Source: Bacillus sp. PK3_68 (GTDB taxonomy: Bacteria > Bacillota > Bacilli > Bacillales > Domibacillaceae). Taken from it: 64,000 nucleotides of DNA. Below the pieces are notes generated by a model. That model was not told the DNA's origin. It ran no database searches and saw only the letters and a program-made list of their open reading frames with translations. Location: NCBI RefSeq assembly GCF_003600835.1, contig NZ_NQYC01000001.1, positions 682,001 to 746,000 of the forward strand. Direction: 5' to 3'. Position numbers and translations under genes: made by a program. This document shows, piece by piece, positions 45,985-54,072 of this stretch; positions within the stretch are counted from its first letter, which is position 1, and every line of letters starts with the position of its first letter.

Positions 45985-46018
45985 AAATAAGTCTCCTAAA
46001 TAGGAGACTTATTTTTTT
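45985..46018 (+). terminator. Terminator after rpsN
   Basis: AAATAAGTCTCCTA pairs with TAGGAGACTTATTT and continues into a T-run. There is almost no loop beyond the central AA. Confidence 0.9.
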
Positions 46019-46135
46019 AATAAATACGAATCCCTAGTAAAGTTTGGTATAATTCCACTTGTCGACAAATTTCTTCTCTGTCTTACAAATAACGTTCATC
46101 ATTATACTATTAGTTACTAGAAAGGGGAGCTTCCT

Positions 46136-46285
46136 TTGATTCCGATAGATCTTATTTGTCATGAACTCAAACGGTTAACAGACGACTATTATAAATGCAA
46201 AAATCCCATTATAAAAACCTATATTTATTCTGATATTAAACTTTTAAGCAAAGCCCTATTTCTAAGTGACCAGTCAGACGTATAA
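46136..46285 (+). CDS. Hypothetical small protein (49 aa)
   Basis: TTG 46136 has GGGGAG six nt upstream and gives MIPIDLICHELKRLTDDYYK... to a stop at 46283. It is soluble and probably helical, with no recognised family. Its clean ribosome site and protein-like composition support it as a real gene. Confidence 0.5.
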   Translation: MIPIDLICHELKRLTDDYYKCKNPIIKTYIYSDIKLLSKALFLSDQSDV

Positions 46286-46621
46286 ATAGCCCAAGTCTCT
46301 TTTCTTTCCGATACATACTACTGATCTTACTGATCTGTTTCATTCAATAGAATTGGCCCTAGATAAGCTGGGAGCTTTCCTGGCTTTTTTATTTTTCTTC
46401 TACTTTTATCCACCAACCTAATTGTATGTTAGTACCCCTATTCATATTTTTATATTTCCCCCTATTTGATGAAACACCTTTTCCTTTTTACGCCATGTTA
46501 CAAAAAAGTAAAAAACGTCATCAAACTTTCCATATACAAGGAAAAAAATACAAATTATAATTAATTATAGAAAAGTAGTATTGAATCACTTCTTTTAGCC
46601 TAAAAAAAGGAGATAACGACC

Positions 46622-46843
46622 TTGTCTTTAGACCATACCAAAAACATGTTAAAAACCATGATGTTTTATAGTAACTGCCAAATCACTCAAACGGTTTCTA
46701 AAAACCAAAAAAGGGTACTCTCTGTAAACTATCAGAAAGAAAAGAAGCTGTTTGAAATAACTTATTTAGAAACAGCCGCTATTGAAACTTATGGCGACAT
46801 TGAATCAACTGCTCTGGCAATAGAAAAAGCCATAAAAGACTAA
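46622..46843 (+). CDS. Hypothetical small protein (73 aa)
   Basis: TTG 46622 has AAAAAAGGAGATAACGACC upstream. The protein (MSLDHTKNMLKTMMFYSNCQ... LFEITYLETAAIETYGDIES) looks like a small beta-rich cytoplasmic protein. Unrecognised family. Confidence 0.55.
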   Translation: MSLDHTKNMLKTMMFYSNCQITQTVSKNQKRVLSVNYQKEKKLFEITYLETAAIETYGDIESTALAIEKAIKD

Positions 46844-47171
46844 TTTCAGACCACTCTTCCTAGAGTGTAATTCCTTATTGAATCTAAATACCTACTTCAC
46901 CTTCTTTTTGAGGCAAGCTAGACGATCCTTCTGACACCCTGTAGGCTCTTCCGCTAGATTTTCATGAGCAATAGGCCTTTCTATATCTTCTACTAAAAGA
47001 AGATCCCCTCATTTCCACACCTCTTCATCTGCGATCCGGTTAGAAAGTCTTATTCCCTTCCTTCTTGTCACTTTTCAGCAAGTAGGAACTACGTTTGTAG
47101 AAGTATCTGTTATTTTTCTGTAGAGTTATAATCTAGTTAGTTTCAATATATGGAACAGAGGTAATTTTTTT

Positions 47172-47471
47172 ATGAAACACTTTACATTTTTTATTTTTCA
47201 ATCAGTATTATTTAGTTTGTTTTTTGTTGTCAATTTTTATTTTGATGAATATATCAGTCCTCCATTTACTCGTATTGATCTAATAGCATCATGTATATTT
47301 TTACTTCTTGCCATGCTGGTTTCAAAACCGATCATTCATTTTTATAGACATTTCAGTACCATTCGTCTTCGAATAAAGTTTCTTCTCTCCATACCAGCCT
47401 TTATTTCAGCCACCTTATTAGGAGGATTCTTCCTATCTTTATTAATGGGAGAAGCCCTCTTCAATCTCTAA
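47172..47471 (+). CDS. Small membrane protein, possibly UPF0715 family
   Basis: The 99-residue protein has three transmembrane helices (about 5-23, 34-52 and 73-95). The start FFIFQSVLFSLFFVVNFYF and the loop SKPIIHFYRHFS suggest UPF0715-like proteins of Bacillus; this is from memory and tentative. A ribosome site (AGAGGTAA) is ahead of the ATG. A terminator follows at 47550. Confidence 0.55.
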   Translation: MKHFTFFIFQSVLFSLFFVVNFYFDEYISPPFTRIDLIASCIFLLLAMLVSKPIIHFYRHFSTIRLRIKFLLSIPAFISATLLGGFFLSLLMGEALFNL

Positions 47472-47549
47472 AGTTCCCTATACAGTTTCTTTTGGCTGTA
47501 AGCCCCCTTTAGAATGTTCGGATGCTTCTGAAAAGTTTTCTAGGTTCAT

Positions 47550-47588
47550 TCCCCTTGAAGCAAATGTGAGTGGGCAAGGGGATTTTTA
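47550..47588 (+). terminator. Terminator after small membrane protein gene
   Basis: TCCCCTTG (47550-47557) pairs with CAAGGGGA (47575-47582), followed by TTTTT. It converges on the DUF4097 gene. Confidence 0.75.
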
Positions 47589-47601
47589 TGTACTCTATTT
47601 T

Positions 47602-48429
47602 TTATTGAATAACAAGCCCGCCATCTTCGGTTTTAGCCGAAAGACGATTCGTCCCGTCGCCAATAGCATGAGTGTTTCTATCATATTTAGGTAACTCAAT
47701 CTTCACATCTTCACCAGCCGTCACCAATTGAAGCGAAGCAGGTGTTTTTATATATTGAATACCGATATCACCTGAAACACTTTTCAATTGTATATTCGGC
47801 TGTTCCGTAGCCTCTGTTATTTTAATTTGTTCGTCAGCTGTTCGTATCGTATGTGCTGTGCCTGTGCTTTCTTTTATGGAGACATCGCCTGCATCTGTTG
47901 TGATCGATAAATTTTTGAGACTACTTTTAGCAATTTTCACCATGCCGTCTGCCGTGGAAAACTCAGCATTTGAGACGATTACATTTTTTACATGCGCCAT
48001 GCCAGCGGAGGTTCCTGCCTGTATTGTATCCAACTCCAAACCTTGAATGATAAGATCGCCATAGGCACCGTTAATTGTAAGAGCTTTACTTTGGGACTTC
48101 GGCAGTTTCATGACCACGGTTGGCATGGGACGAAAGTGAATATTTTCTTGCCATTTTTTCTTTTGGCGTGTCTCCTTCAGGACGAATGTATTGTTTTTTT
48201 GACTAACTGACAGTATATTTTTATTTAATGTATGCCCCTTTATTTGAAGATGTATTTTATCATCAGGTGAATCGGCAATATCAATATTTAACTCATCTAG
48301 TGTAATGTCGATATACGGCATCGCTTTATACCCGCCGATTGCTACCGTTTTAACAGGCTGTTTCAGATAAAGAATGAGGCCTGCACCCATTGTTCCGAGC
48401 AATAATAAAACAAACATTTTTCGTAGCAT
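47602..48429 (-). CDS. DUF4097-type beta-helix membrane-anchored protein
   Basis: The 275-residue protein has an N-terminal transmembrane anchor (about 3-20) and then a beta-repeat domain rich in short strands (TLDELNIDIADSP, ALTINGAYGDLIIQGLEL, NLSITTDAGDVSIKES, AKTEDGGLVIQ), the DUF4097 adhesin-like fold. The start overlaps the permease stop by one base (TAATG). It is the third gene of the ATPase-permease operon. The extracytoplasmic domain may sense or shield against the transported peptide, by analogy only. Confidence 0.8.
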   Translation of the reverse strand: MLRKMFVLLLLGTMGAGLILYLKQPVKTVAIGGYKAMPYIDITLDELNIDIADSPDDKIHLQIKGHTLNKNILSVSQKNNTFVLKETRQKKKWQENIHFRPMPTVVMKLPKSQSKALTINGAYGDLIIQGLELDTIQAGTSAGMAHVKNVIVSNAEFSTADGMVKIAKSSLKNLSITTDAGDVSIKESTGTAHTIRTADEQIKITEATEQPNIQLKSVSGDIGIQYIKTPASLQLVTAGEDVKIELPKYDRNTHAIGDGTNRLSAKTEDGGLVIQ

Positions 48430-49133
48430 TAGGCCACATCCTTTACATCAATGCTGCGGAACGACAGATAGGCAATCCCCAATCCAAACAATGCCAGGAT
48501 AAGTGGAATAAATACGACATCCGCTAAGCTGAAGGTGTCCCCACCGTCTGAAACTGTGGCATTAATTAAAAAGCCGATAATGACCGCTGAGGTAATTGTT
48601 GTTGAGGTGGACTTTTTTCGCATACCGAAAAACAGTGGAATCAATGCGATGGCCCCCATCATTAATGCGTTTGATACTACCTTTGGAGAAACGGAGAATA
48701 TTTCTTGTAATGTGACCGTGCCTTCAAATAGTCCGAGTGAAGGCTGCAAAAAATACGTGATCATTTGCATGAGCCAAAGGCCGATTAATAGACTTCCCGC
48801 CGTAAAGGCATAAGCAAGTGTTAATTTAGCCAACAATAGTTTTTTCCGTTGTATCGGATATGTGAATACCACTTGTATTGTTTTAGTGCGAAATTCTGAA
48901 ATAATTAAGCGCGATAAAATAACACTGCCGAAAATAATAAAGGTAATATTCGATAGGATGGTGAGGAGCGACATAAATTCATGAAAGGAGCTCATTGCGC
49001 CATCCATTTCATTTTTTGAACTTAAGGCAATGAGCGCCACAAATCCATAAATGCCAATCATACAAAAGGCAAAGCTTTTAAAATAGCGGGTCATTTGATG
49101 TTTTTTCCATTCCAGCTTAATTAAATGCAGCAT
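48429..49133 (-). CDS. ABC-2 type transporter permease
   Basis: The 234-residue protein has six transmembrane helices, fitting the ABC-2 permeases of bacitracin/lantibiotic-resistance transporters (BcrB type). ATG 49133 has AAAGGAGGG upstream, inside the end of the ATPase gene (17-bp overlap). The frame extends further upstream but without a site. It forms a transporter with the upstream ATPase. Confidence 0.85.
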   Translation of the reverse strand: MLHLIKLEWKKHQMTRYFKSFAFCMIGIYGFVALIALSSKNEMDGAMSSFHEFMSLLTILSNITFIIFGSVILSRLIISEFRTKTIQVVFTYPIQRKKLLLAKLTLAYAFTAGSLLIGLWLMQMITYFLQPSLGLFEGTVTLQEIFSVSPKVVSNALMMGAIALIPLFFGMRKKSTSTTITSAVIIGFLINATVSDGGDTFSLADVVFIPLILALFGLGIAYLSFRSIDVKDVA

Positions 49134-50046
49134 GTGTGTACCCTCCTTTGATGCGGTTAATAAAGTATTCCTCCAACGTTTGATGCACCATTTCCACTCT
49201 CTCAACGTCTACTCCGTGTAAAATCAAGTGTTTCGTTAAATCGGCTGTTTTTACATTTACTTTTGTAAGGCGCAATGTCGTTGCGTTAATGATTTGTACC
49301 TTGGCCTGAAACGCTTCTTCCAGCAATTGCTTTGCTTTTCCTGCGTCGCTTACCATGATCTCTGTCGTTGGCTGATGCTGCTCGCGCAATGCAGGCATGG
49401 CGATTTCCTCGATTAATTTTCCATCCTTTAATACGCCGATTGTATCGGCAATAGACTCAATTTCAGCTACGATATGACTGGAAATTAAGATGGTCATGTC
49501 GTATTGTTTTTTCAAAGTAACAAGCAGCTCCCTCACTTCTTTAATGCCGACAGGATCTAACCCGTTAATGGGTTCATCTAAAATTAAAATTTTTGGTTTT
49601 GTAATGATGGCGCGCGCAATCGCTAAGCGTTGACGCATACCAAGGGAAAATTCCTTTACTTTTTTCTTTTCAATTTGCTGCAAGCCAACGGTCTCTAACA
49701 CCTTTTCCAAGCGGCGATGATCGTCATAGCCTATATAGGCACAGTGCAATTGCAGATTTTGCTGCGCAGTAAGGTCCTCATAAAAAATCGGATACTCAAT
49801 TAAACTGCCGATGTCTTTTAAGTAGCTATAGGAAGTGGCCGCAATCGATTCATTTTGTATAATAATGTCGCCAGAAGATGGCTTAACTAAATTTAACAGC
49901 ATTTTCATAACCGTTGTTTTGCCAGAACCATTTGGACCAAGAAATCCGTATATTTCCCCCTTTTTCACTTTCATGCTTACATGATTGATGATGAGCTCAG
50001 ATGTAAAGCGTTTCGTTAATTGATGCGTTTGAATAATATAAGTCAC
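49117..50046 (-). CDS. ABC transporter ATP-binding protein (BcrA-like)
   Basis: The 309-residue protein has Walker A (GPNGSGKTT, near residue 40), the signature FSLGMRQRLAIARAI, Walker B (ILILDEP) and an added C-terminal domain of about 90 residues, as in BcrA-type ATPases. It energises the permease encoded next. The unit is divergent from a two-component system at 50198, the usual arrangement for inducible peptide-antibiotic resistance. Confidence 0.9.
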   Translation of the reverse strand: MTYIIQTHQLTKRFTSELIINHVSMKVKKGEIYGFLGPNGSGKTTVMKMLLNLVKPSSGDIIIQNESIAATSYSYLKDIGSLIEYPIFYEDLTAQQNLQLHCAYIGYDDHRRLEKVLETVGLQQIEKKKVKEFSLGMRQRLAIARAIITKPKILILDEPINGLDPVGIKEVRELLVTLKKQYDMTILISSHIVAEIESIADTIGVLKDGKLIEEIAMPALREQHQPTTEIMVSDAGKAKQLLEEAFQAKVQIINATTLRLTKVNVKTADLTKHLILHGVDVERVEMVHQTLEEYFINRIKGGYTHAAFN

Positions 50047-50197
50047 ATGCGAAACCTCCTGTTTTTTGCTTATATCAAGCGTAAAAGATGAAAGTAAAAA
50101 TAAAGTAAACTGGCAGGAAAATGTACGTAATATTTATTTTTAAGATAGGTATAAAAAGAAAAACTTGTTAGGATAGAAATAGGAAAGAGGGATTACA

Positions 50198-50917
50198 ATG
50201 ACAGACGACGCTAAAATTTTAATTGTGGATGATGAAGTCGGCATTTTAAAACTGCTTACCATTACATTACAGAAAGAACATTTTTCTCATATCGTCACCG
50301 CATCAACGAAAGAAGAAGCGATGCAAACCCTATTCAAGCAAGACTTCCATATTATTTTGCTTGATGTCATGCTGCCGGATGGTGATGGCTTTGCCTTATG
50401 CTCAGCGATTCGTCAGCAAACAACAGCCCCCATTTTATTTATTAGTGCACGCTCGAGCGATTTCGATAAATTAACTGGGTTAAGCGTCGGTGGTGACGAC
50501 TATATTACCAAGCCATTTAATCCGCTTGAAGTAGTAGCCAGAATACGCGCTATTTTACGACGCCAGCGTGTGTATGAAAAACAATCGTCACAGCCCGAGG
50601 CCAAAAGCTTTGTATACGATACGTTTGCTTTTTCACCTGACGAAGCCTTATTAACCATACGAGGAGAAGCAGTGGAAGCGACGGCGAAAGAATTAGAGTT
50701 ACTCCATTTCTTTTGTAAAAACCCGAACCGCGTGTTCACCACAGCGCAAATTTATACGTTCGTTTGGGGAGAAGATGTGTTTGGGGAAGAAAAAACCGTT
50801 ACCATCCATATTGCTAAACTGCGTAAAAAACTAGGAGATAATACGAGAAAGCCAAGTATTATTGTGAATTTGCGCGGGATCGGCTATAAATTTATTCCGC
50901 CAACAGGTGAGGCATAA
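50198..50917 (+). CDS. OmpR-family response regulator
   Basis: The 239-residue protein has a receiver domain with acidic pair Asp11/Asp12, phospho-acceptor Asp56 (LLDVMLPDGDG) and Lys105, and a C-terminal winged helix (VWGEDVFGEEKTVTIHIAKLRKKL). It should activate the divergent ABC operon. Its stop codon overlaps the kinase ATG (TAATG), so the two are coupled. Confidence 0.93.
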   Translation: MTDDAKILIVDDEVGILKLLTITLQKEHFSHIVTASTKEEAMQTLFKQDFHIILLDVMLPDGDGFALCSAIRQQTTAPILFISARSSDFDKLTGLSVGGDDYITKPFNPLEVVARIRAILRRQRVYEKQSSQPEAKSFVYDTFAFSPDEALLTIRGEAVEATAKELELLHFFCKNPNRVFTTAQIYTFVWGEDVFGEEKTVTIHIAKLRKKLGDNTRKPSIIVNLRGIGYKFIPPTGEA

Positions 50918-52005
50918 TGAAAATTCAACAACGCTTTATTTGGCATTTACTATTAGGCTCGTTGATTTGGCTGCTGCTGTTAGCGATCATATTGCCAACT
51001 GTTATGGATGGGATTTTACCAAAGTTCGGACTTGGCGGTGAGCGTTATGAATGGCTGGTGCTCATTGTTGTTGGCATGGTGACGGTGCTGTGCATGTTAC
51101 TATTTGGCTGGTACTTTGGCAGCCCATTGCTGCTTGTGATGAAATGGATTAACCAGCTTGCCCATGAAGATTTTTCCCCGCTGCAAGAGTGCGAGAAAAT
51201 GTATACACGGAAGAAAAAATTAAAGATGCGCTATCGCTTGTATCAGGAAGTGATTACGCAGCTTGCTGATATGCGCTCGCAGTTAGAAAAAGCGAAAATT
51301 GAACGCGCTCAGGTAGAGGAAGCGAAGCGCGATTGGATTGCAGGCATTTCACATGATTTAAAAACGCCGCTCACTTATATTAAAGGCTATTCTACCTTGC
51401 TATTAAACCCTGATTATGATTGGTCAAAAGAAGAGCAGCAAAATTTTATTCAAGAAATTGATCTCAAAAGCTCGCATCTAGAGCAACTGGTGCAGGATTT
51501 AAATTTAGCCATGCGCTTTGATGGTTCACAGGCCATACCGATCCATAAAACAAAGCAAAATATTGTGGAGTTCGTTCAGAGCGTCTTAGCTGATGTGAGC
51601 AATGATTTACGTGCAGAGCCTCATCACTTCGAATTGCATTTTACGACGCCGGATATACAACTAGCATTTGATGATCATTTATTACGGCGTGCGCTGCAAA
51701 ATATTTATATGAATGCTGTGCTTCATAACGAAGCTTCCGTAAATATTGAGACAACCATCGAACAGCAGGTACAAGGTATTGTTATTCATATTGAGGATGA
51801 TGGAATTGGCTTGAACGAGGAAACGAAACAAAATTTGTTTAATCGCTATTATCGCGGAACGACGACTGAGCAAAAATCAGAGGGGACCGGTTTAGGCATG
51901 GCTATTGTTAAATCTTTAATCGGAGCGCATGATGGTGCCATCACGGTCGAAAGTACAGAGCAGCAAGGCACATCATTTACAATTACATTGCCAATGGTAA
52001 AGTAG
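50917..52005 (+). CDS. Sensor histidine kinase
   Basis: The 362-residue protein has two transmembrane helices (about 10-30 and 45-72) with only a short external loop, so it is of the intramembrane-sensing kind. The HisKA motif SHDLKTPLTYIKGY has His146, and the ATPase part has the N, G1 (IEDDGIGLNE) and G2 (GTGLGMAIVKSLI) boxes. Small-loop kinases of this type often sense cell-envelope stress through an ABC partner. Here the likely partner is the divergent transporter at 47602-50046. Confidence 0.9.
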   Translation: MKIQQRFIWHLLLGSLIWLLLLAIILPTVMDGILPKFGLGGERYEWLVLIVVGMVTVLCMLLFGWYFGSPLLLVMKWINQLAHEDFSPLQECEKMYTRKKKLKMRYRLYQEVITQLADMRSQLEKAKIERAQVEEAKRDWIAGISHDLKTPLTYIKGYSTLLLNPDYDWSKEEQQNFIQEIDLKSSHLEQLVQDLNLAMRFDGSQAIPIHKTKQNIVEFVQSVLADVSNDLRAEPHHFELHFTTPDIQLAFDDHLLRRALQNIYMNAVLHNEASVNIETTIEQQVQGIVIHIEDDGIGLNEETKQNLFNRYYRGTTTEQKSEGTGLGMAIVKSLIGAHDGAITVESTEQQGTSFTITLPMVK

Positions 52006-52272
52006 ATTTCTAAAGCAATACCGCTTAACAAAGGAGCCCCTTCCCCAAGGATGCAAGAAAGGGTTCAGCTATACCATCGATGTAGACAATGATCTTTTCC
52101 CAACCAAAGTTTTCTTAGATAATGTATATAGACCAAAAGAGCCTATCCTCTAAACAAGGAATAGGCCCTTTGATTTTCTCCTGCTCTCACTCGCTAAAAT
52201 AAAATCACTTCCTTCTCATTGCCCTATGCAGTATCATTAATAGAAGAACTTCATTAAATCATTTTTAGGGAG

Positions 52273-52611
52273 GTGTTAAACATCAATCTGCAAAAATGCG
52301 AAACTTGTCATCGCAGGTTCAAATGGACTGAAATTTACCCCTCACTTTTCATTGAAAGCAGAGCTCTGTATTGCAAACAATGTCAAACCCGCTATACAAT
52401 GATTCATTCTTCACGTTTAACTTATTCTGCCCTATGTGTACTAATAGCCATACTGCTATGTTACTTCACTATTTATCGCTATCATTTGAGCTGGCCATCC
52501 ATCTTTGTGTATCTTCTATTGATGACTTTAACCTCCTTCCTTTTTCCGCTCTGCGCAAAGTATCAGCGTTCTCAAGAAACAGAAGAAAAATCTATAAATA
52601 CGACCCGTTAG
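52273..52611 (+). CDS. TIGR04104-type zinc-finger membrane protein
   Basis: The protein has two CxxC knuckles (CETCHRRFKW and YCKQCQTRY) and two transmembrane helices (about 52-67 and 74-95), the pattern of TIGR04104 proteins of bacilli. The start is unusual: the strong GGGAGG lies eight nt before an ATC codon (52285), while the in-frame GTG at 52273 overlaps the ribosome site. The initiator is either ATC, the GTG, or a mutated ATG. Length is 108 to 112 residues. Confidence 0.65.
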   Translation: MLNINLQKCETCHRRFKWTEIYPSLFIESRALYCKQCQTRYTMIHSSRLTYSALCVLIAILLCYFTIYRYHLSWPSIFVYLLLMTLTSFLFPLCAKYQRSQETEEKSINTTR

Positions 52612-52791
52612 TTGAATATCTCGGGCCTTATTTTTTATGTATGACGCATTGAGATTTACTGCATATCAAATTATATAAAAACTTTCTTTATTTTAGATTT
52701 TCCTAGAAACATGGTTGCACAGCCATATTTGATAAAACATAGAGAAATTTCGGTATGTGAGGAAACTACGTTATGTTATAGTCATACATAT

Positions 52792-52807
52792 AAGGGGTGA
52801 TCCCCTT
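52792..52807. promoter_or_regulatory. Hairpin at head of the esterase leader, with alternative partner
   Basis: AAGGGG-TGAT-CCCCTT is a perfect short hairpin. The same CCCCTTT (52802-52808) can instead pair with AAAGGGG (52869-52875), the ribosome site of the second leader peptide, so two exclusive folds are possible. Confidence 0.5.
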
Positions 52808-52836
52808 TCTAACTCTAGTCAAAAGGAGGCCTCGTC

Positions 52837-52866
52837 ATGATTATTAAGTGGGTTCGACTGCGATAA
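52837..52866 (+). CDS. Leader peptide 1 (9 aa), ends Arg-Leu-Arg
   Basis: ATG 52837 has a perfect AAAAGGAGG seven nt upstream and encodes MIIKWVRLR before TAA. R-L-R is a +X+ type motif, the kind at which ribosomes carrying a macrolide stall. It lies 16 nt upstream of a second leader peptide and 93 nt upstream of the hydrolase gene. Its role as a drug-sensing leader is inferred from motif and position. Confidence 0.6.
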   Translation: MIIKWVRLR

Positions 52867-52882
52867 TTAAAGGGGCAGGCCA

Positions 52883-52933
52883 ATGAGACTCCGGAAAGAG
52901 TTTATTGATCTGCGCCTTAATAACGGCGATTAG
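52883..52933 (+). CDS. Leader peptide 2 (16 aa), begins Met-Arg-Leu-Arg
   Basis: ATG 52883 has AAAGGGG seven nt upstream and encodes MRLRKEFIDLRLNNGD. MRLR is the segment of the ErmD leader peptide known to be enough for macrolide-dependent ribosome stalling. Codons 3-4 (CTCCGG) contain the CTCCG that can pair with the hydrolase Shine-Dalgarno sequence. A ribosome stalled there would open that pairing. Confidence 0.65.
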   Translation: MRLRKEFIDLRLNNGD

Positions 52934-52952
52934 ATAATAAATTATACGGAGG
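52889..52952 (+). promoter_or_regulatory. Shine-Dalgarno-sequestering hairpin (translational attenuator)
   Basis: Paired segments: CTCCG (52889-52893) with CGGAG (52947-52951), TTTATT (52901-52906) with AATAAA (52936-52941), ATCT (52908-52911) with AGAT (52932-52935), and CGCC (52913-52916) with GGCG (52925-52928), loop TTAATAAC. The far arm holds CGGAGG, the ribosome site of the hydrolase at 52960. The near arm is coding sequence of leader 2. Confidence 0.7.
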
Positions 52953-52959
52953 TAAAAAT

Positions 52960-53799
52960 ATGAGTGAACAGATAGTGAAAATAAATAATGTAGATATATG
53001 CACAGAATGCTTTGGAAACCGTAAGGACCCTGCCGTACTTTTGATTATGGGAGCGATGTCTTCATTGGATTGGTGGGATGAGGATTTTTGTCTCCACCTC
53101 GCTGATCAAGGGCGATTTGTCATTCGTTATGATCATCGGGATCTTGGGCGATCGACAGTATATGAGCCTGGTACTTCCAACTATACAATAACGGACATGG
53201 CCGATGACGCGGCAGGTGTGCTAGATGCTTATTCTATAGAGCAGGCACATATCGTTGGAATGTCCTTAGGCGGTATGATCGGCCAGATTCTTGCCCTGAG
53301 ATATCCAGAACGCACACTCACGCTTACACTCATTGCATCAAGTGTGTTTGGGACTGAAGCGGAAAAGTTGCCTCCAATGGATCAAAGCATACTGGATCAC
53401 CATGCGAAGAATGCATCGATAGATTGGTCCGATCGAGAGGCCGTTATTGCCTATCTGGCAGATGGGTGGAAAACTTTAGCTGGATCCAAACCTTATGAAC
53501 AAGCAAGAATGTATAAACTGGCGGCAAAAGAATACGATCGTGCCAAACAGCTACCAAGCAGGTTTAATCATGCCATGCTACAAGGCGGAGACGAGTATTT
53601 CGATCGAATGAATGAGATCGACGTACCTGTGCTCATTATTCATGGTACAGAGGACCCAGCCTTGCCATACGAGCACGGGCTTGCTCTTGCAAAAGCCATC
53701 CCTCATGCTGAATTAGTGGCTCTTGATGGATCAGGACATGAAATTCATTGTGAAGACTGGGATCAAATTATCCATTCAATAATAAAGCTTGGTTCCTGA
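52960..53799 (+). CDS. Alpha/beta hydrolase, EstT/RdmC-like; candidate macrolide esterase
   Basis: The 279-residue protein has the alpha/beta-hydrolase triad Ser102 (GMSLGG), Asp232 (HGTEDP) and His260 (GSGHE), and the oxyanion-side motif LLIMGAMSSLDWW. RYDHRDLGRST is shared with aclacinomycin methylesterase (RdmC) and with EstT, a serine esterase that opens 16-membered macrolides. It is cytoplasmic. Two Arg-Leu-Arg leader peptides and a hairpin covering its ribosome site precede it, as in inducible erm genes. An AAC(6')-like gene follows. Family membership is clear; the macrolide substrate is inferred mainly from the leader. A terminator is at 53881. Confidence 0.8.
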   Translation: MSEQIVKINNVDICTECFGNRKDPAVLLIMGAMSSLDWWDEDFCLHLADQGRFVIRYDHRDLGRSTVYEPGTSNYTITDMADDAAGVLDAYSIEQAHIVGMSLGGMIGQILALRYPERTLTLTLIASSVFGTEAEKLPPMDQSILDHHAKNASIDWSDREAVIAYLADGWKTLAGSKPYEQARMYKLAAKEYDRAKQLPSRFNHAMLQGGDEYFDRMNEIDVPVLIIHGTEDPALPYEHGLALAKAIPHAELVALDGSGHEIHCEDWDQIIHSIIKLGS

Positions 53800-53880
53800 T
53801 AAGCGAATCATTCCCTTCTTCCTTTGCCGTTCAAATAGATGGATTTCCAAAAGATAAGCAGGCTTCACATTTATCATTAG

Positions 53881-53911
53881 AAAAGGGGCCGCTCTGGTCC
53901 CTTTCTCTTTT
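53881..53911 (+). terminator. Terminator after hydrolase gene
   Basis: AAAGGGGCC pairs with GGTCCCTTT (one G-U pair), followed by CTCTTTTCT. Confidence 0.75.
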
Positions 53912-54003
53912 CTCGCTTCATTCAGCCTAATGGTTCATCTCTGTTACCTGAAATTCTTATAAGGAAAATTTACATATTGGCGTTTGTTTTCAAGGAGCCT
54001 GAA

Positions 54004-54072
54004 ATGGAGCCACACTCGCCAAACGACTGGCATATCGCAGACAGACTGAATGGGGAGGTTCTTTTATGCTAA
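54004..54072 (+). CDS. Upstream reading frame (22 aa) overlapping the acetyltransferase start
   Basis: ATG 54004 has AAGGAG six nt upstream and encodes MEPHSPNDWHIADRLNGEVL LC. Its TAA (54070-54072) lies just past the ATG of the acetyltransferase (54066), a 7-nt overlap. The acetyltransferase has its own GGGGAGG. This looks like a translated leader coupled to the resistance gene. Confidence 0.45.
   Translation: MEPHSPNDWHIADRLNGEVLLC

Noticed and set aside
52849-52863. GGTTCGACT resembling a tRNA T-loop
   Set aside because: No acceptor or anticodon stem can be built around it; the bases are codons of leader peptide 1.
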